From JAJTFW01 sp964534995 (GTDB lineage Bacteria > Bacteroidota > Bacteroidia > AKYH767-A > OLB10), in contig CAZHSC010000010.1 of NCBI GenBank assembly GCA_964534995.1, forward strand, positions 1-64,000: a DNA stretch of 64,000 nt, read 5' to 3'. A program made the translations under genes and the position numbers. Within the stretch, counting starts at the first letter, position 1. Each line of letters begins with the position of its first letter. Under the pieces are notes generated by a model. The model had not been told where the DNA came from. It did not search any database and was given only the letters and a program-made list of their open reading frames with translations. Positions 35,633-46,700 of the stretch are shown here, piece by piece.

Positions 35633-36256
35633 ATGTTTTCTGCAATAATATTTGACCTGGGTGGTGTAATTATAAATCTCAGCTATCAGCGCACAGCTGC
35701 GGCTTTTATCGGGCTAGGCTTGAAAAATTTTGATGAAATTTATTCCAAAGCACGGCAAAGCCACCTCTTCGACGATTTTGAAAAGGGTATAATATCACCC
35801 GTAACTTTCCGTGACGCACTGAGAAGGTACCTTCCACCTGAAACAGAGAACGAACAATTGGACGCCGCATGGAATGCCATGCTGCTGGATATCCCCGTGT
35901 CCCGGGTCGAATGGCTACGCGCTATGGGGAATAAATACCGTATCTTTTTATTGAGTAATACCAACAGCATTCATGTGGAAGCCTTTACGGCCATGGCAGA
36001 GGAAGTTTATGGAAAAGGCGTATTCGAGAACATTTTTGAAAAATGTTACTACTCCTGTAACATGGGCATGCGCAAACCTGACGCGGAAATTTTTGAAGAG
36101 GTACTGTTGGAAAATAGCCTTAGCAGAAGTAACACTTTGTTTATTGACGACAGCATTCAACATATCCGGGGAGCAGAGAAAGTGGGCTTACCCGCCGAGT
36201 GGTTGAATGTAGAGCATGGGGAAAAAGTTGAGGAGAAATACCGGCACCTCCTTTAA
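35633..36256 (+). CDS. HAD-superfamily (subfamily IA) hydrolase
   Basis: About 207 residues from the ATG at 35633, which puts motif I at the very N-terminus (FSAIIFDLGGVIINL); the in-frame ATG at 35606 would add nine residues with no family match. Motif I reads DLGGV, with Gly where many phosphatases have a second Asp. Motif II is FLLSNTNSIH, motif III the lysine in MRKPDAEIFEEVL, and motif IV LFIDDSIQHIRGA. The cap is a small helical C1 type. This group includes phosphatases and dehalogenase-like enzymes; substitution of the second Asp argues for caution about phosphatase activity. Confidence 0.85.
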   Translation: MFSAIIFDLGGVIINLSYQRTAAAFIGLGLKNFDEIYSKARQSHLFDDFEKGIISPVTFRDALRRYLPPETENEQLDAAWNAMLLDIPVSRVEWLRAMGNKYRIFLLSNTNSIHVEAFTAMAEEVYGKGVFENIFEKCYYSCNMGMRKPDAEIFEEVLLENSLSRSNTLFIDDSIQHIRGAEKVGLPAEWLNVEHGEKVEEKYRHLL

Positions 36257-36316
36257 GCCGTACAGACAAACAGGGCGCTTTGCCAGTTAAAACCCGGAGC
36301 CTGACCAACTTTAATG

Positions 36317-36724
36317 CTAACCACCTTTCTTCTCCTGGCATAACTCAATCAATACCCCATTTGTCCCTTTTGGATGCAAAAAGCAAATGAGCTTATTGTC
36401 AGCGCCGGCTTTCGGTTCTTTGTTCAATAAGGTAAATCCTTCGCTTTCCAGTCTTTTCATTTCAGCATTAATATCATCTACTTCAAAGGCAATGTGATGA
36501 ATTCCTTCGCCCTTTTTTTCAATGAACTTAGCGATAGGACTTTCTGGAGTAGTAGCCACCAGTAATTCAATTTTATTCGGACCAACCTGAAAGAATGAAG
36601 TCATCACTCCTTCGGATTCCACTTCTTCCATTTTATAACAAGGCGTGTTAAATAATTTTCCGAAAAGTTCATTCGACGCATCGAGCGATTTAACTGCAAT
36701 ACCAATATGTTCAATTTTAACCAT
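36317..36724 (-). CDS. mce: Methylmalonyl-CoA epimerase
   Basis: A 135-residue protein of the vicinal-oxygen-chelate fold. The two beta-alpha-beta-beta-beta modules show KIEHIGIAVKSLDASNELF, FFQVGPNKIELL, GIHHIAFEVDDINAEMKRL and GTNGVLIELCQ, with metal ligands in IEHIG, IELL, HHIAF and LIEL. It interconverts the R and S forms of methylmalonyl-CoA in propionate and branched-chain metabolism. The mutase genes are not nearby. The length matches characterised MCEs. Confidence 0.92.
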   Translation of the reverse strand: MVKIEHIGIAVKSLDASNELFGKLFNTPCYKMEEVESEGVMTSFFQVGPNKIELLVATTPESPIAKFIEKKGEGIHHIAFEVDDINAEMKRLESEGFTLLNKEPKAGADNKLICFLHPKGTNGVLIELCQEKKGG

Positions 36725-36808
36725 TATATTAATTTTGAAAGAACCACTAATTCTCTAAGCCCACTAAGTTAATGAAAGAGATGTAACCGTAGCTTTTTTG
36801 AGTACGCA

Positions 36809-37675
36809 TCATCCGCGCAAATCCTCAGAATCTGCCGGATCCGTGTTTCCGTTTTTCTTTTTTTCCGGCACAATATATTCATAAGTAATCTTTGGAGAAG
36901 AAAGATCAAATAAATCTTTACCGCTCGCTTTTTCGTTTTTCTTCAACCTTTCTGCTTCCTCCATCTTTCTATTCTCATCCCCTTCTTTAACAGACCCATC
37001 TTCCGGTAGATTGTCAAATTCTTCTTCGCGAGGCTTCGCAATCTCATCGTCATATTGCCCCATTGCCGGATCTTCCGGATCTTCAGGTTCATCTTCCCAA
37101 TGATATCTTACTCTTTGCGGACCTTCTTTGCGATAGACCCATGATAATAACAGTCCCGAGAGTCCACCAAACAAATGCCCCTCCCAGCTTGTCTCCCTGA
37201 AGAAGGGGAAAAGTCCCCATACCATCCCACCATACAGGAACACAACAATAAGACTCACTGCCATTGTTTTTCTTTCCTTTCTCCAAACTCCGCTGAAGAA
37301 TATAAAGGAGGAAAGCCCGTAAACAAGTCCACTGGCGCCGATATGATACGCAGGACGGCCTCCCAGCCAGAGCCAGAAACCGCTGAGGATCCAGACCAGG
37401 GTAAATACTTTGAAAGACATTTCTTTATAAAAGTAACGCAGCAGGGCCATCAAAATGAATAACGGTATGGAATTGGAGAAAAGGTGTTCATAGTCTTTAT
37501 GAATCAATGGGAATGTAATAATGCCGCGGAGGTCATGAACTGATCTTGGTAATAAGCCAAAAGAAATAAGATTGCCGGCGCTCTTTTCTTCATAGTATTT
37601 TATCAGGGTCAGTATAACTACGAAAATGAATCCGGGTATAAAACTTCTGAAAATACTTTTTACTTCCGGCTTCAT
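36809..37675 (-). CDS. Rhomboid-family intramembrane serine protease
   Basis: A 288-residue protein. The first ~185 residues hold six transmembrane helices with the catalytic serine S115 in HIGASGLVYGLSS and the catalytic histidine H167 in WEGHLFGGLSGLLLSW. The HLFSNSIPLFIL segment is the usual loop after TM1. It has a long, highly charged cytoplasmic C-terminal tail (about 185-288, rich in Glu, Asp, Lys), longer than in minimal rhomboids. It should cleave transmembrane substrates; none can be named. A TAnnTTTG box ends four bases before its ATG. Confidence 0.9.
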   Translation of the reverse strand: MKPEVKSIFRSFIPGFIFVVILTLIKYYEEKSAGNLISFGLLPRSVHDLRGIITFPLIHKDYEHLFSNSIPLFILMALLRYFYKEMSFKVFTLVWILSGFWLWLGGRPAYHIGASGLVYGLSSFIFFSGVWRKERKTMAVSLIVVFLYGGMVWGLFPFFRETSWEGHLFGGLSGLLLSWVYRKEGPQRVRYHWEDEPEDPEDPAMGQYDDEIAKPREEEFDNLPEDGSVKEGDENRKMEEAERLKKNEKASGKDLFDLSSPKITYEYIVPEKKKNGNTDPADSEDLRG

Positions 37676-37679
37676 TGTA

Positions 37680-37687
37680 CAAATTTA
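37680..37687 (-). promoter_or_regulatory. -7 box immediately before the rhomboid start
   Basis: TAAATTTG on the minus strand, four bases before the ATG at 37675, implying a leaderless transcript. Confidence 0.45.
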
Positions 37688-37744
37688 ATTAAATTAAGTT
37701 GGGACTATCATCCAATGAAACATGGTCAAACACGTAATGGCTGC

Positions 37745-39493
37745 TTAATATTTGACCACGCGTTTTGTGATTTGGTTTTTGCCACTCCTGATGTGGATGA
37801 TATGAACGCCTGTTTTAAGATCGTCCCCTGTAGAAATGTCGTTCGGTTGCCCGGAATATTTTAGAGAAGATTCAAGTTTACCATCGGCACTGAATATTTT
37901 TATTTCTGCATTTCGAATGCCCGTATTTTTAAAGCTGATAGTGAATGAATTGATAAATGGATTGGGTGAAATGCCAATAACATTCATGGGATTATTATTT
38001 TCGATGGCAGTAACACTAAAGCAATTATCGAAAAAGGATTGAATCATATCTGATGCCGTTTGTAACTCAGGTACGGATGGCATCGCGCTGCCGCTGCTGC
38101 TGGTTCTGGCCCAAAGGACTGCGTCGGTAATATAATTTACTTCGCCTGGTTGCATCGTAAAAGGTCCTGCGCTTATTAAGAAGCGCATATCATTGGGAAG
38201 TATTCCACCACTGCTCATGGTCCAGGGAGTAGAAAATAATGGATTGGTATTGTCCGGAAACATATAGCTGGTCGGAGTGCTTGTCGCGCCATTGCCATTT
38301 CCTCTTGCATCTCCTCCGTAGGTTACCGGAAGACTATCCAGCCAGAAATTACCGCTCAGGTAAGTATAATAATCTTTTGTAATTCCGGGGTTGCCATTAG
38401 GTGTTCCATTAGTATTTTCATAATAAATAAACGAAGACATCAGACATTTTTCCCCGGGTTCGTCAATAACACCATCATGATCATTGTCGGTATTGTCATT
38501 AATATCTGCTAAAGGTCCTTTCAGGAAATCAACTCCTGCCGCCGGTGGCAACAAGCCATAGCCGGCAGTGCCGTCATCATCCGCATCTCCATTGTAAACA
38601 TAACCCAAACTTCGGGTAACATCGCATCCAACATAATCATCGCCTGCATTTCCCAATTCGGCATCCGCCCAAATCCCGGCATGAACCTGAAAAAGTCCGG
38701 CACTGCTCCTGTTGATGATTTGATATTTATATAATGTAGTATTGTCAAGAACACTACCGGGCATACTATATGCAAATGCAAAAGCACGGATTTCCAGACC
38801 AATGGGTCCGCTGTTGGTTTCTGTTTTGATATTACCGATGTCATTAAATACCCACCAGATGACTTTATCACCGAATAAATAGTCATCACAGATGGCCTCA
38901 CCTGTAAAGGGATCAATCGTATAAGTTCCGCTTAAATTAAAATAAGGATAGTCACCGTTCGAATAATTATATTGCCCATCGTTATTCGCGTCAAAAAACG
39001 GAGCGAGATAGGGGAGTTCATTGTTGGATACATTACCATTCCCCGGCCAGTTCATGATGGAAGCAGTTACGTTGCCTCCGGAAGCAAAGGTGACTACTTC
39101 TGACCGGGTAATGGGAAATAAGTTGTCGAAATCATTGCATCTCGCATTGCTGACAGAGAGCATTCCGGTGCCGGGGCTTTTGCTGATGGGTCCGGGCCAG
39201 AAATCATTTCCGGTCTGTCGATAGGTCTGCGCAGCGACAAGCAATTGATTGCCGGCATCAATTCCGCCAATCCATAATGAGCCACCATTAAACACGTGTT
39301 TGCCGCTGTTAATGGGTACTTCATAACCAATTAAGCATGTGACCGGATCTCTCCAGAGATCGCTACTATTTAAAATTCTCACCCGCACATTGTTGATATC
39401 AAGATCCAGTTGTGCAGTAGGTGGAGGACAGTTTTGAGTTTTGCCGGCCATCGCCGTGAAAAAAAGAACCAAAGTTGTCAGGAGTTGTTTCAA
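37745..39493 (-). CDS. Large secreted protein with T9SS sorting domain
   Basis: A 582-residue protein starting with TTG (codon at 39493-39491); no in-frame ATG precedes it before a stop. The signal peptide is LLTTLVLFFTAMAGKTQ. The body is beta-rich with no enzyme motif: it opens with ARVRILNSSDLWRDP-like strands (NNVRVRILNSSDLWRDPVTC) and contains Asp/Asn-rich turns (DADDDGTAGYG, DINDNTDNDHDGVIDEPGEK) resembling calcium-binding repeats. The C-terminus is a T9SS type A domain (VIGISPNPFINSFTISFK...GVHIIHIRSGKNQITKRVV). Similar proteins are common Bacteroidota surface proteins of unknown function. Confidence 0.82.
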   Translation of the reverse strand: MKQLLTTLVLFFTAMAGKTQNCPPPTAQLDLDINNVRVRILNSSDLWRDPVTCLIGYEVPINSGKHVFNGGSLWIGGIDAGNQLLVAAQTYRQTGNDFWPGPISKSPGTGMLSVSNARCNDFDNLFPITRSEVVTFASGGNVTASIMNWPGNGNVSNNELPYLAPFFDANNDGQYNYSNGDYPYFNLSGTYTIDPFTGEAICDDYLFGDKVIWWVFNDIGNIKTETNSGPIGLEIRAFAFAYSMPGSVLDNTTLYKYQIINRSSAGLFQVHAGIWADAELGNAGDDYVGCDVTRSLGYVYNGDADDDGTAGYGLLPPAAGVDFLKGPLADINDNTDNDHDGVIDEPGEKCLMSSFIYYENTNGTPNGNPGITKDYYTYLSGNFWLDSLPVTYGGDARGNGNGATSTPTSYMFPDNTNPLFSTPWTMSSGGILPNDMRFLISAGPFTMQPGEVNYITDAVLWARTSSSGSAMPSVPELQTASDMIQSFFDNCFSVTAIENNNPMNVIGISPNPFINSFTISFKNTGIRNAEIKIFSADGKLESSLKYSGQPNDISTGDDLKTGVHIIHIRSGKNQITKRVVKY

Positions 39494-39636
39494 CGCTTGA
39501 ATTTAAAGTTGTTAAAGTAGTAATTGTAATTGGTTTATTCATCTGATTATTGTCATATGTCATTTTCATGCAATGGGACTGCATCAGGACAACATTTCTT
39601 TAAATATTTCTACTGATTTTAGTGATGGATATAATT

Positions 39637-39644
39637 TACTTTTG
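39637..39644 (+). promoter_or_regulatory. -7 box immediately before the WD40 gene
   Basis: TACTTTTG, six bases before the ATG at 39651; CTG rather than TTG stands near -33. Confidence 0.45.
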
Positions 39645-39650
39645 TAAAAA

Positions 39651-40559
39651 ATGCATTTATCACTTCATCATCGCTTTACCGGCCATACCGGTTCTGTTTA
39701 TGCACTGGAGTCGGGCCCCGGCGCCGGCACTTTCTTTTCCGGAGCCGGTGATAAAATTGTGGCGAAGTGGAACCTCAATGAAAAGGGAGACGGGGCATTG
39801 GTGGCACGCGCCCTTGATGCAGTTTATTCGCTCTGTTTTATGCCCGGTCGGCAATTGTTGCTTATAGGACAGGGTCAGGGAGGAATTCATGTTATAGACC
39901 TTACTGAAAATAAGGAGGAGCGCCTGCTTCAATTGCATGAAGGGCCTGTTTTCAGCATCACGCACAGCCCGTTGCACCGGCTCTTGTTATCATTGGGCGG
40001 TGACGGGACTTTGGCGCAAATGGATAGTGATGATTTCAGTAGTTTGAAACGGATACGCCTGTCTGATAAAAAACTGCGATCCATAGCTATAAATTCCAAT
40101 GAAGATATAGCCCTTGTGGCTATCGGCGACGGTAGCATCGCAGTCATGGAATTGCCTTCCATGAAGGTGTTGGAACGATTTCAGGCGCACCGGATAGATT
40201 TTTCAGTGAATGTGATTCGCTTTTCGCCCGGGGGTAACTACTTCCTGAGTGGTTCGCGTGACGCCCATCTTCATTTGTATGAAACCTCCACCTTGAAATT
40301 GCTGGAGTCAATACCTGCCCATAACTATGCAATTTATGACATCGCTTTCGATCCCACCGGTTTGTATTTTGCAAGCGCCAGCAGGGATAAAACTGTTAAA
40401 ATCTGGGATTTCGGTAAGATAGAAGTGCTCAGCCGACTGGAAGGAAACGATGGAAAAAGTCATGTCAATTCGGTCAATAAATTACTTTGGATGAAGAACG
40501 GCCAGCTGCTCTCAGCCGGCGACGACCGGACTGTGAGGGTATGGGAGAATACACCCTGA
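39651..40559 (+). CDS. Cytoplasmic seven-repeat WD40 protein
   Basis: A 302-residue protein with no signal peptide that is made of seven WD40-like blades and little else. The first is HHRFTGHTGSVYALESGPG...VAKWNLNE; the fifth to seventh are clearest, with NVIRFSPGGNYFLSGSRDAHLHLYE, YDIAFDPTGLYFASASRDKTVKIWD and LLWMKNGQLLSAGDDRTVRVWE. A closed propeller is expected, with the N-terminal strand completing the last blade. Such proteins act as scaffolds. Neighbours give no clue to a partner. A bidirectional terminator separates it from the convergent giant gene. Confidence 0.9.
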   Translation: MHLSLHHRFTGHTGSVYALESGPGAGTFFSGAGDKIVAKWNLNEKGDGALVARALDAVYSLCFMPGRQLLLIGQGQGGIHVIDLTENKEERLLQLHEGPVFSITHSPLHRLLLSLGGDGTLAQMDSDDFSSLKRIRLSDKKLRSIAINSNEDIALVAIGDGSIAVMELPSMKVLERFQAHRIDFSVNVIRFSPGGNYFLSGSRDAHLHLYETSTLKLLESIPAHNYAIYDIAFDPTGLYFASASRDKTVKIWDFGKIEVLSRLEGNDGKSHVNSVNKLLWMKNGQLLSAGDDRTVRVWENTP

Positions 40560-40711
40560 TAACTTTGGTTGTTAATCCTGATTTTACAGGACCGGCTCTT
40601 TAAACTTTTTGAAGTGAGAAGAAAGGAATGAAGCCTTCATTTTTACCGCTGATTTCCGAACACCGGGCACCTGTGCGAATGGATGCAAAATCACAGGTAA
40701 TTTAAAAAATA

Positions 40712-40744
40712 AAAAACCCCGGAGTACATAACTCCGGGGTTTTT
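40712..40744. terminator. Bidirectional intrinsic terminator
   Basis: A perfect 14-bp stem (AAAAACCCCGGAGT and its complement) around ACATA, between two convergent genes, with A and T runs on both sides. Confidence 0.9.
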
Positions 40745-40760
40745 AGTACGACTATATGTT

Positions 40761-43700
40761 TTAATAGGTCATTAGTATTAGCTGCTGCTGTTTTCCTCCC
40801 ATTTCCAGCATCAGGTGATACATACCGGCGGCCAGGTGTTCAATATTCACCTGCTGGGTGTTTTCACCGTTTTCGGCCTTGCCTTCCGCATAGTACATAG
40901 TTCTTCCCGCAACGTCGATAATACGTAAACGGTAGTCCGTATTTTCATCCGCATCGAACTTAATATGCACCATTCCGTTGGCAGGGTTCGGGTATATGCT
41001 GAGATTAAAAAGGTTGTTTATATCTGCTGTACGTATGCAGTCACTGATATTAATGCCATTACGGCTGCGAATGGCGCTGGTGCCGCAACTGTTGGAAGTA
41101 GTTACCTGCAAAACCTGATTGTTCATCTGCGAGAGATAGTGAACAGATATATTCTTGGTGCCCTGTCCTGCTGAGATGACCCCACCACCGGATAAGGTCC
41201 AGTTGTAACTGGCGGCGCCCGCTACGGTTGGAACACTGTAGTCTTCAAAAGTATTGGTGCAAACGTTGAGTGAACTGTAGCTGATGGGCGCTGCCTGTGC
41301 CGGGTAACCCGTAACGGTAATGGTACGCTGTGGACTTACTCCGCAACTGTTTACAGAGCGGACAGTTACTGTTGAAGTGCTGAATATATTGAAGTCGGCG
41401 GCGATGTTTGTACTTCCCTGTCCGCTGTTAATGGTGCCGTTAGAGATTGTCCAGTTGTAGGAAGCGGCATTCGCCACCGCAGGGATAAAGAAGGATACAC
41501 CGTTCGTATTGCATAATCCGTTTTTAAGCCCGCTGATGCTTGCCGGTGTTAAGGGTATATTCATTTGCAGTGTTTTGTTACGCAGGGGGCTTGTGCCGCA
41601 GGAATTGGACGCCGAAACGGTCAGGGTTCCTCCTGTATAAGCGGCAATAACCTCAGCACCGATAATGTTTGTTCCCGCACCGGTAAGAATGTTCATTCCC
41701 GATGGAGATGTCCAGTTATAAGACGAGGCGCGTGCAACGGGCGCGATGGAGTAGGTGATATTATCGCCCGGACAGAGTTTGCCGTTTCCTGAGATAGATG
41801 GCGGCGTTACCGGAGCAGCTACCTGTAAATCTATTGTACGGCATGAACTGGGGCTTGTAACACATCCCGCTGTTCCGTACACGCAGATTTGTCCGCTTAT
41901 ACCTGCCTGTATGGCTACACTGCTCCAGCTGATAAGGATGGTCCGTGTTCCCTGGCCGGCAGTGATGATACATCCGTTGGGTACCGTCCATACATAAGAA
42001 GTTGCTCCCGGTATGGAATCGACACTTACAACAACTGATCCGTCAATACCACTCAGGCAGGCCACCGTATTGCTGCTGCTGTTTACCGGGCCTGGTGTTC
42101 CGATTACTACATTGGATACATTGCTTACCAGGTTTCCGTTAACATAAGTGACAAAATAATTGGATGGTTGAACCATTTGCAGATTCGAGGGAACAATGGT
42201 GTAATTACCGGCAGGAATTACCGGACCAGGAACCGGAATGGAATTGTTATCGAGGATGGTGTATACCGGTCCGCCGGTTACCAGACTGCTGTCGGCATCA
42301 TTGTATCGGTATCCCTCCAGTGTGGAGGTGTAGTTAGGAACAGCGCCATTGCATTCTATCGTGGTGTCATCGGCCGTCAGTGTTAACTCGGCCGGTACTA
42401 TGGTGAGGGTTCCCAATTCATAACTCACATCGAAGTTTTCATTCAACAGGGCACCCGGAATAATGGAATGTGTTCCCACCTCAATACCGGTAACCATGTT
42501 AATGGAATTAAAAGTCAGAGAATCACCCTCAGGGGCATCCACGTCATCCTCATCAATGATCACAATCAGGTCGTCTTCACTGCTGGAGTCAGCAACTGTT
42601 TCGCTGTTCACCAGCGCCCTGCCGTTCACGAGCGCCCTTGCATTCACGAGCGCCCTGCCGTTCACCAGCGCTCTGCCGTTCACTAACGCCCGCGCATTGA
42701 CCAGAGCACGGCCATTTACGAGTGCCCGCGCATTAACGAGGACTGCAGTATCAGGGTCTTCCTGGAAGTTGAAGATAGAGGCTACCGCCACATCAACCAC
42801 TTTCGCCGTATCAAGGGTATATGATCCATTCACGAGTGCCCTCGCGTTCACGAGCGCCCTGGCATTCACGAGTGCCCGTGCACTGGCCATGCAGCTCAGG
42901 TGTTCAATGTCGGCGTTTACCAGCGCCCTTCCGTTTACCAGCGCCCTGGCATCAACCAGTGCTATTTCGCTGGCGAGGTCGGATGCATGAGAAGACTTAA
43001 GATTGTTGAAGAAACTCACCTGCTCGGAAGTGGTGATCAGCGAATCAGGATAGGAATACGTGAAATCAAGGGTTTCTATTTTATCACCATAAGTGATGGT
43101 GGTATCATGAGGCGTGATAACCACCGGCATTTTCTTCACTTCAAGAATTCCGTTGATGAACTGGTAATTGTAGAGTTCCTGCAGTGCCTGGGAGGCGGGC
43201 AGGGAGAGATTGGTGACCGGTGATGCAGGCAGGATAAAATATAATCCTGCATTGCTGGCGCTGGAGGCAGGGCTGGTAAAGGTAATATTGTTTTCCAGTC
43301 CCAGGTCAGCCAGTGACAATCCTGCCTGTGCCAGACTCTGGCCATTAACGGTTACCGTTGCCGTAAACTCAGGTAACTGTTCACCATAACGTTTCGACTT
43401 GTAATCCGCCGTGATCACTACATTGGATATGGGTGTTCCGATCAGGTAAATAGTATCCGAAACGCCGCCGTCAAGGCCGCTCGGGCTGGTGGGTGGATTG
43501 TAAAGGGTAAGCGGCGGGTTGCCCAAAAATGGTGGGATGATAACACTCAGAGAAGTCGTGCTGAGTGCGGTGGCTGGCAGGGTATCGTACTTGAATATTA
43601 CCGCGGTATTATCGTCAATGTATTTTCCTTCAATGAGCACTTCCACTGTGTCGGTTCCCGGTACTAAGGTGTTATTGGCAAGCTGATGATTCAGCAGTAT

Positions 43701-46700
43701 CGGAACCGGTGCGGCAAGTGTTTTCAGGGCGGTGTCAGCCTGTATAAATCCATAACCCGACTCAATATCATACCCCGGCGTATACATGTCGATGGCGGTA
43801 GTTTGTAATACTGATCGCATCTGTGACGGGGTATATATATCCCCGTTATGGAATTTCTTTTTGGCTTCTACCAGCAGCGCGGCTACGCCAGCAGCATGAG
43901 GGGCAGCGGCAGATGTGCCGAAGAAATTCGGGAACAGGTCTCCGTCTATATTCTGACCTCCAAGATATACGGTAGTGTTTACACCGTTGGGAGCGGTAAT
44001 ATCCGGTTTGTTTCTGTCAACTCCGTTTTGCAGGTGCCCGCCCCGTGAAGAGAAGGAAGCAACAGTGGGAGGGTTCACCCCAAAGGTGGGTGTATTGGAA
44101 TACAAAACCGCACCTACTGAAATTGCGCCCGCTGCATTGGCCTGTCCAACAATGGTAGAAGTACCCTGGATGTGTTCGTTGATGGTGGCGTCACCCCTGA
44201 AAATAACGTATTTGATGCGTACATTACCGGTTCCCCATTTGCGGGTGATCATGATATTTGCCTCTGTATTTCCACTCACAGTGAACGGTAGCACTTCAAA
44301 GGGATCTTTCCAGTGGTTGTTCCTGTTAAACCCGAACAGGATTGCACCGCTGTTGTTTACCAGGTATATATCAAAATCGTTCAGGGCTCCGGGTTGCTGT
44401 CCCAGCGAGTAGAATGCGTCTTCCCATTGCAGAACGATGGTGTAGGATCCGGCTTTCAGGCTGATGTTCTGGTAAATATCACCACCGCCAAAATCATGGG
44501 CATAGCCCGTAAATCCTGCAGGTGCAGTAACAGGGTTGAATACGCCGTCGTAAGAGGCGGTACCAAAGTTACCCGCAGCAGTGAAATAACTCACACCATT
44601 GGCGGTAACCTCATCAACAGCCTGGGTAATTACACCGTCTGTGAAGAAGGGTTCAGTGATGTACGTAACATCATCAACGATAATATCGCATCCGATACTG
44701 TCAAGGGCCTTGATTCCTTCAGCGAAATTACCGGGGCTCACAAAACCTGAGTAGAAGGCGAGTTCCGCTTTGGGCGCGATATCATGCACAATCTGCAACA
44801 TCGCCCTTCCTTCATCGCTCCTGCTACCATAGGGGAATTCCTGCAGTACGGTTATTGCTTTGTTGTTGTTAGGATTTCCGGTGCCCGGAAGATCATAGTT
44901 GTTAACATCATCCAATGCCGGCGTCCCGAACTTGGTATTATAGGAATCTGAAATCACACCAATTTTTACCCCTTCACCACTTACTCCCCAGGCCAGTCGT
45001 GCGGTATCCGACTTCATGGATTTATCACCCAGCGACGAAGTGAGCCCGGTATTGATGGCCAAAGAGGATAAATCGTAACTGGAGACGGCAGGGTAATTGG
45101 GTCTTACGTAATTAATCAGCGTAGGCAGCGAATCCAGTTTGGTAAGATTGACAATGGGAATAAGTCCGGTAATGATAAAGGTGGTATCTCCATTGTCAAT
45201 AAAATCCGACATACCGTAGGGTGGGGTCTGAAGCAGTGCGAACAATGTATCATAATAACCGATGTTGGCAATGACTTCAATGAGCACTTTGGTGCTGTCA
45301 ATCAGGTAAACCGTATTGTTGGTGGTCACCGTATCGGCAATAGTGGAGTCCGTGGCAAGCTGCGTAAGTTCAGAACCGATAATATTCGGTACTTCACCGC
45401 CGGTAGGAGGTGTATAATAGGGAATAATACAAGGATTTATTTCAGCTACAAGGGTAAAGGTGTCGGTATCGGAGCAGAAATTGCCATAACTTACTGTGAC
45501 CGTGTAAATGCCGGCGCTTGTCACCACGATGGATTCACTGGTTTCGCCGGTTGACCACTGGTAGGAATAGCTGTATACCTGGTTGGATGAGAGCGTGCTG
45601 AGTGTTACATTTCCGCCATCAGGACACAATACGCTGTTGGCAATAATAGTGGCATCCGGCAACGGAATACTTCCGATGGTGAAACTGGTATCCGTGATGC
45701 ATCCGTTGTCGTTTACAACGAGTGTATAACTGCCTGAAGACAGGCCGGCAAAATATCCGAAGTTGTTACTTGCATTAAATCCATCGGGCCCGTATAAATT
45801 GAACAGGTCATTCACATCTTCGGTACCTCCTTGTGTTCTTAATCCTCCCCCGTAATATTGTACGTCTACTATCGCGTCCGATTGACCGGGACAGGATTCG
45901 GGAGTGATACTCAGATTGCTTAAATCAAAGTCGGGGTAGAAATAAAGCGTAATATCATCGGTGTAAGAACATCCTTTGGTATCGGTGGCAATAACCGTGT
46001 ATGTGGTAGTGTTGGGAGGACTCACTGTGGTAAACTGGGTGGTATCTCCGTTACTCCATGAATAACTGCTGAAGCCGTAACTGGCGAAGAAAGTAACGGT
46101 GTCCTGGCATGTAATCCAGTCAAAACTGGGCCCGGCACTGATTGCATATTCGCCTACTTCAAATAAGTCACTGATACCGGTGCAACCGTTTTGTGTAACT
46201 TGGACAGAGTAGTTGTAAGGCACACTGGTGTAAAAAGTACTTCCGGTATCTCCGGTTGACCAATTGTAGGTATCATAGGTAACCGGAGTAGTTAAGCCGA
46301 TAGCTACCGCATCCAGTTCATTCCAGTCAAAAACTGCAGGAGAATTCAGGGCAATCCTCACTTCAGAAACCGGGAATGCCGTAGTTGGGAAACTGATGTG
46401 AAGCTTCCTGGCAACATCGGGCAATGCTCCCGCTGTAGTGGTATATACTGCCTGGAAATTGCCCGTATAGGGGTTCTTCACATACACGGTGTCAACGGAA
46501 CCCGTACTGTATGTTTCAAATATGTCAATGAAGTTAATTACGGTCGGATTTGTAAAACCTACTTCAATATATTCCCTTTGATTGTCCTGTTCAAGATTGG
46601 ACCAGGCATTAACATTGTCGCCGTAAACCGGATATACATCGGGAGGTCCTAATATTTTACTGGCTGAGAAAGGATCATTTCCAACACCATACTCGCTGCT

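Noticed and set aside
42607..42750. CRISPR-like short repeats
   Set aside because: Units are contiguous 18-mers with no spacers, variable in sequence, and lie in a coding frame.
42463..42990. Plus-strand frame of 175 codons with repeated TSALPF/TSALAF
   Set aside because: It is the antisense reading of the 18-bp RALVN repeats, which keep all frames open because the unit length is a multiple of three.
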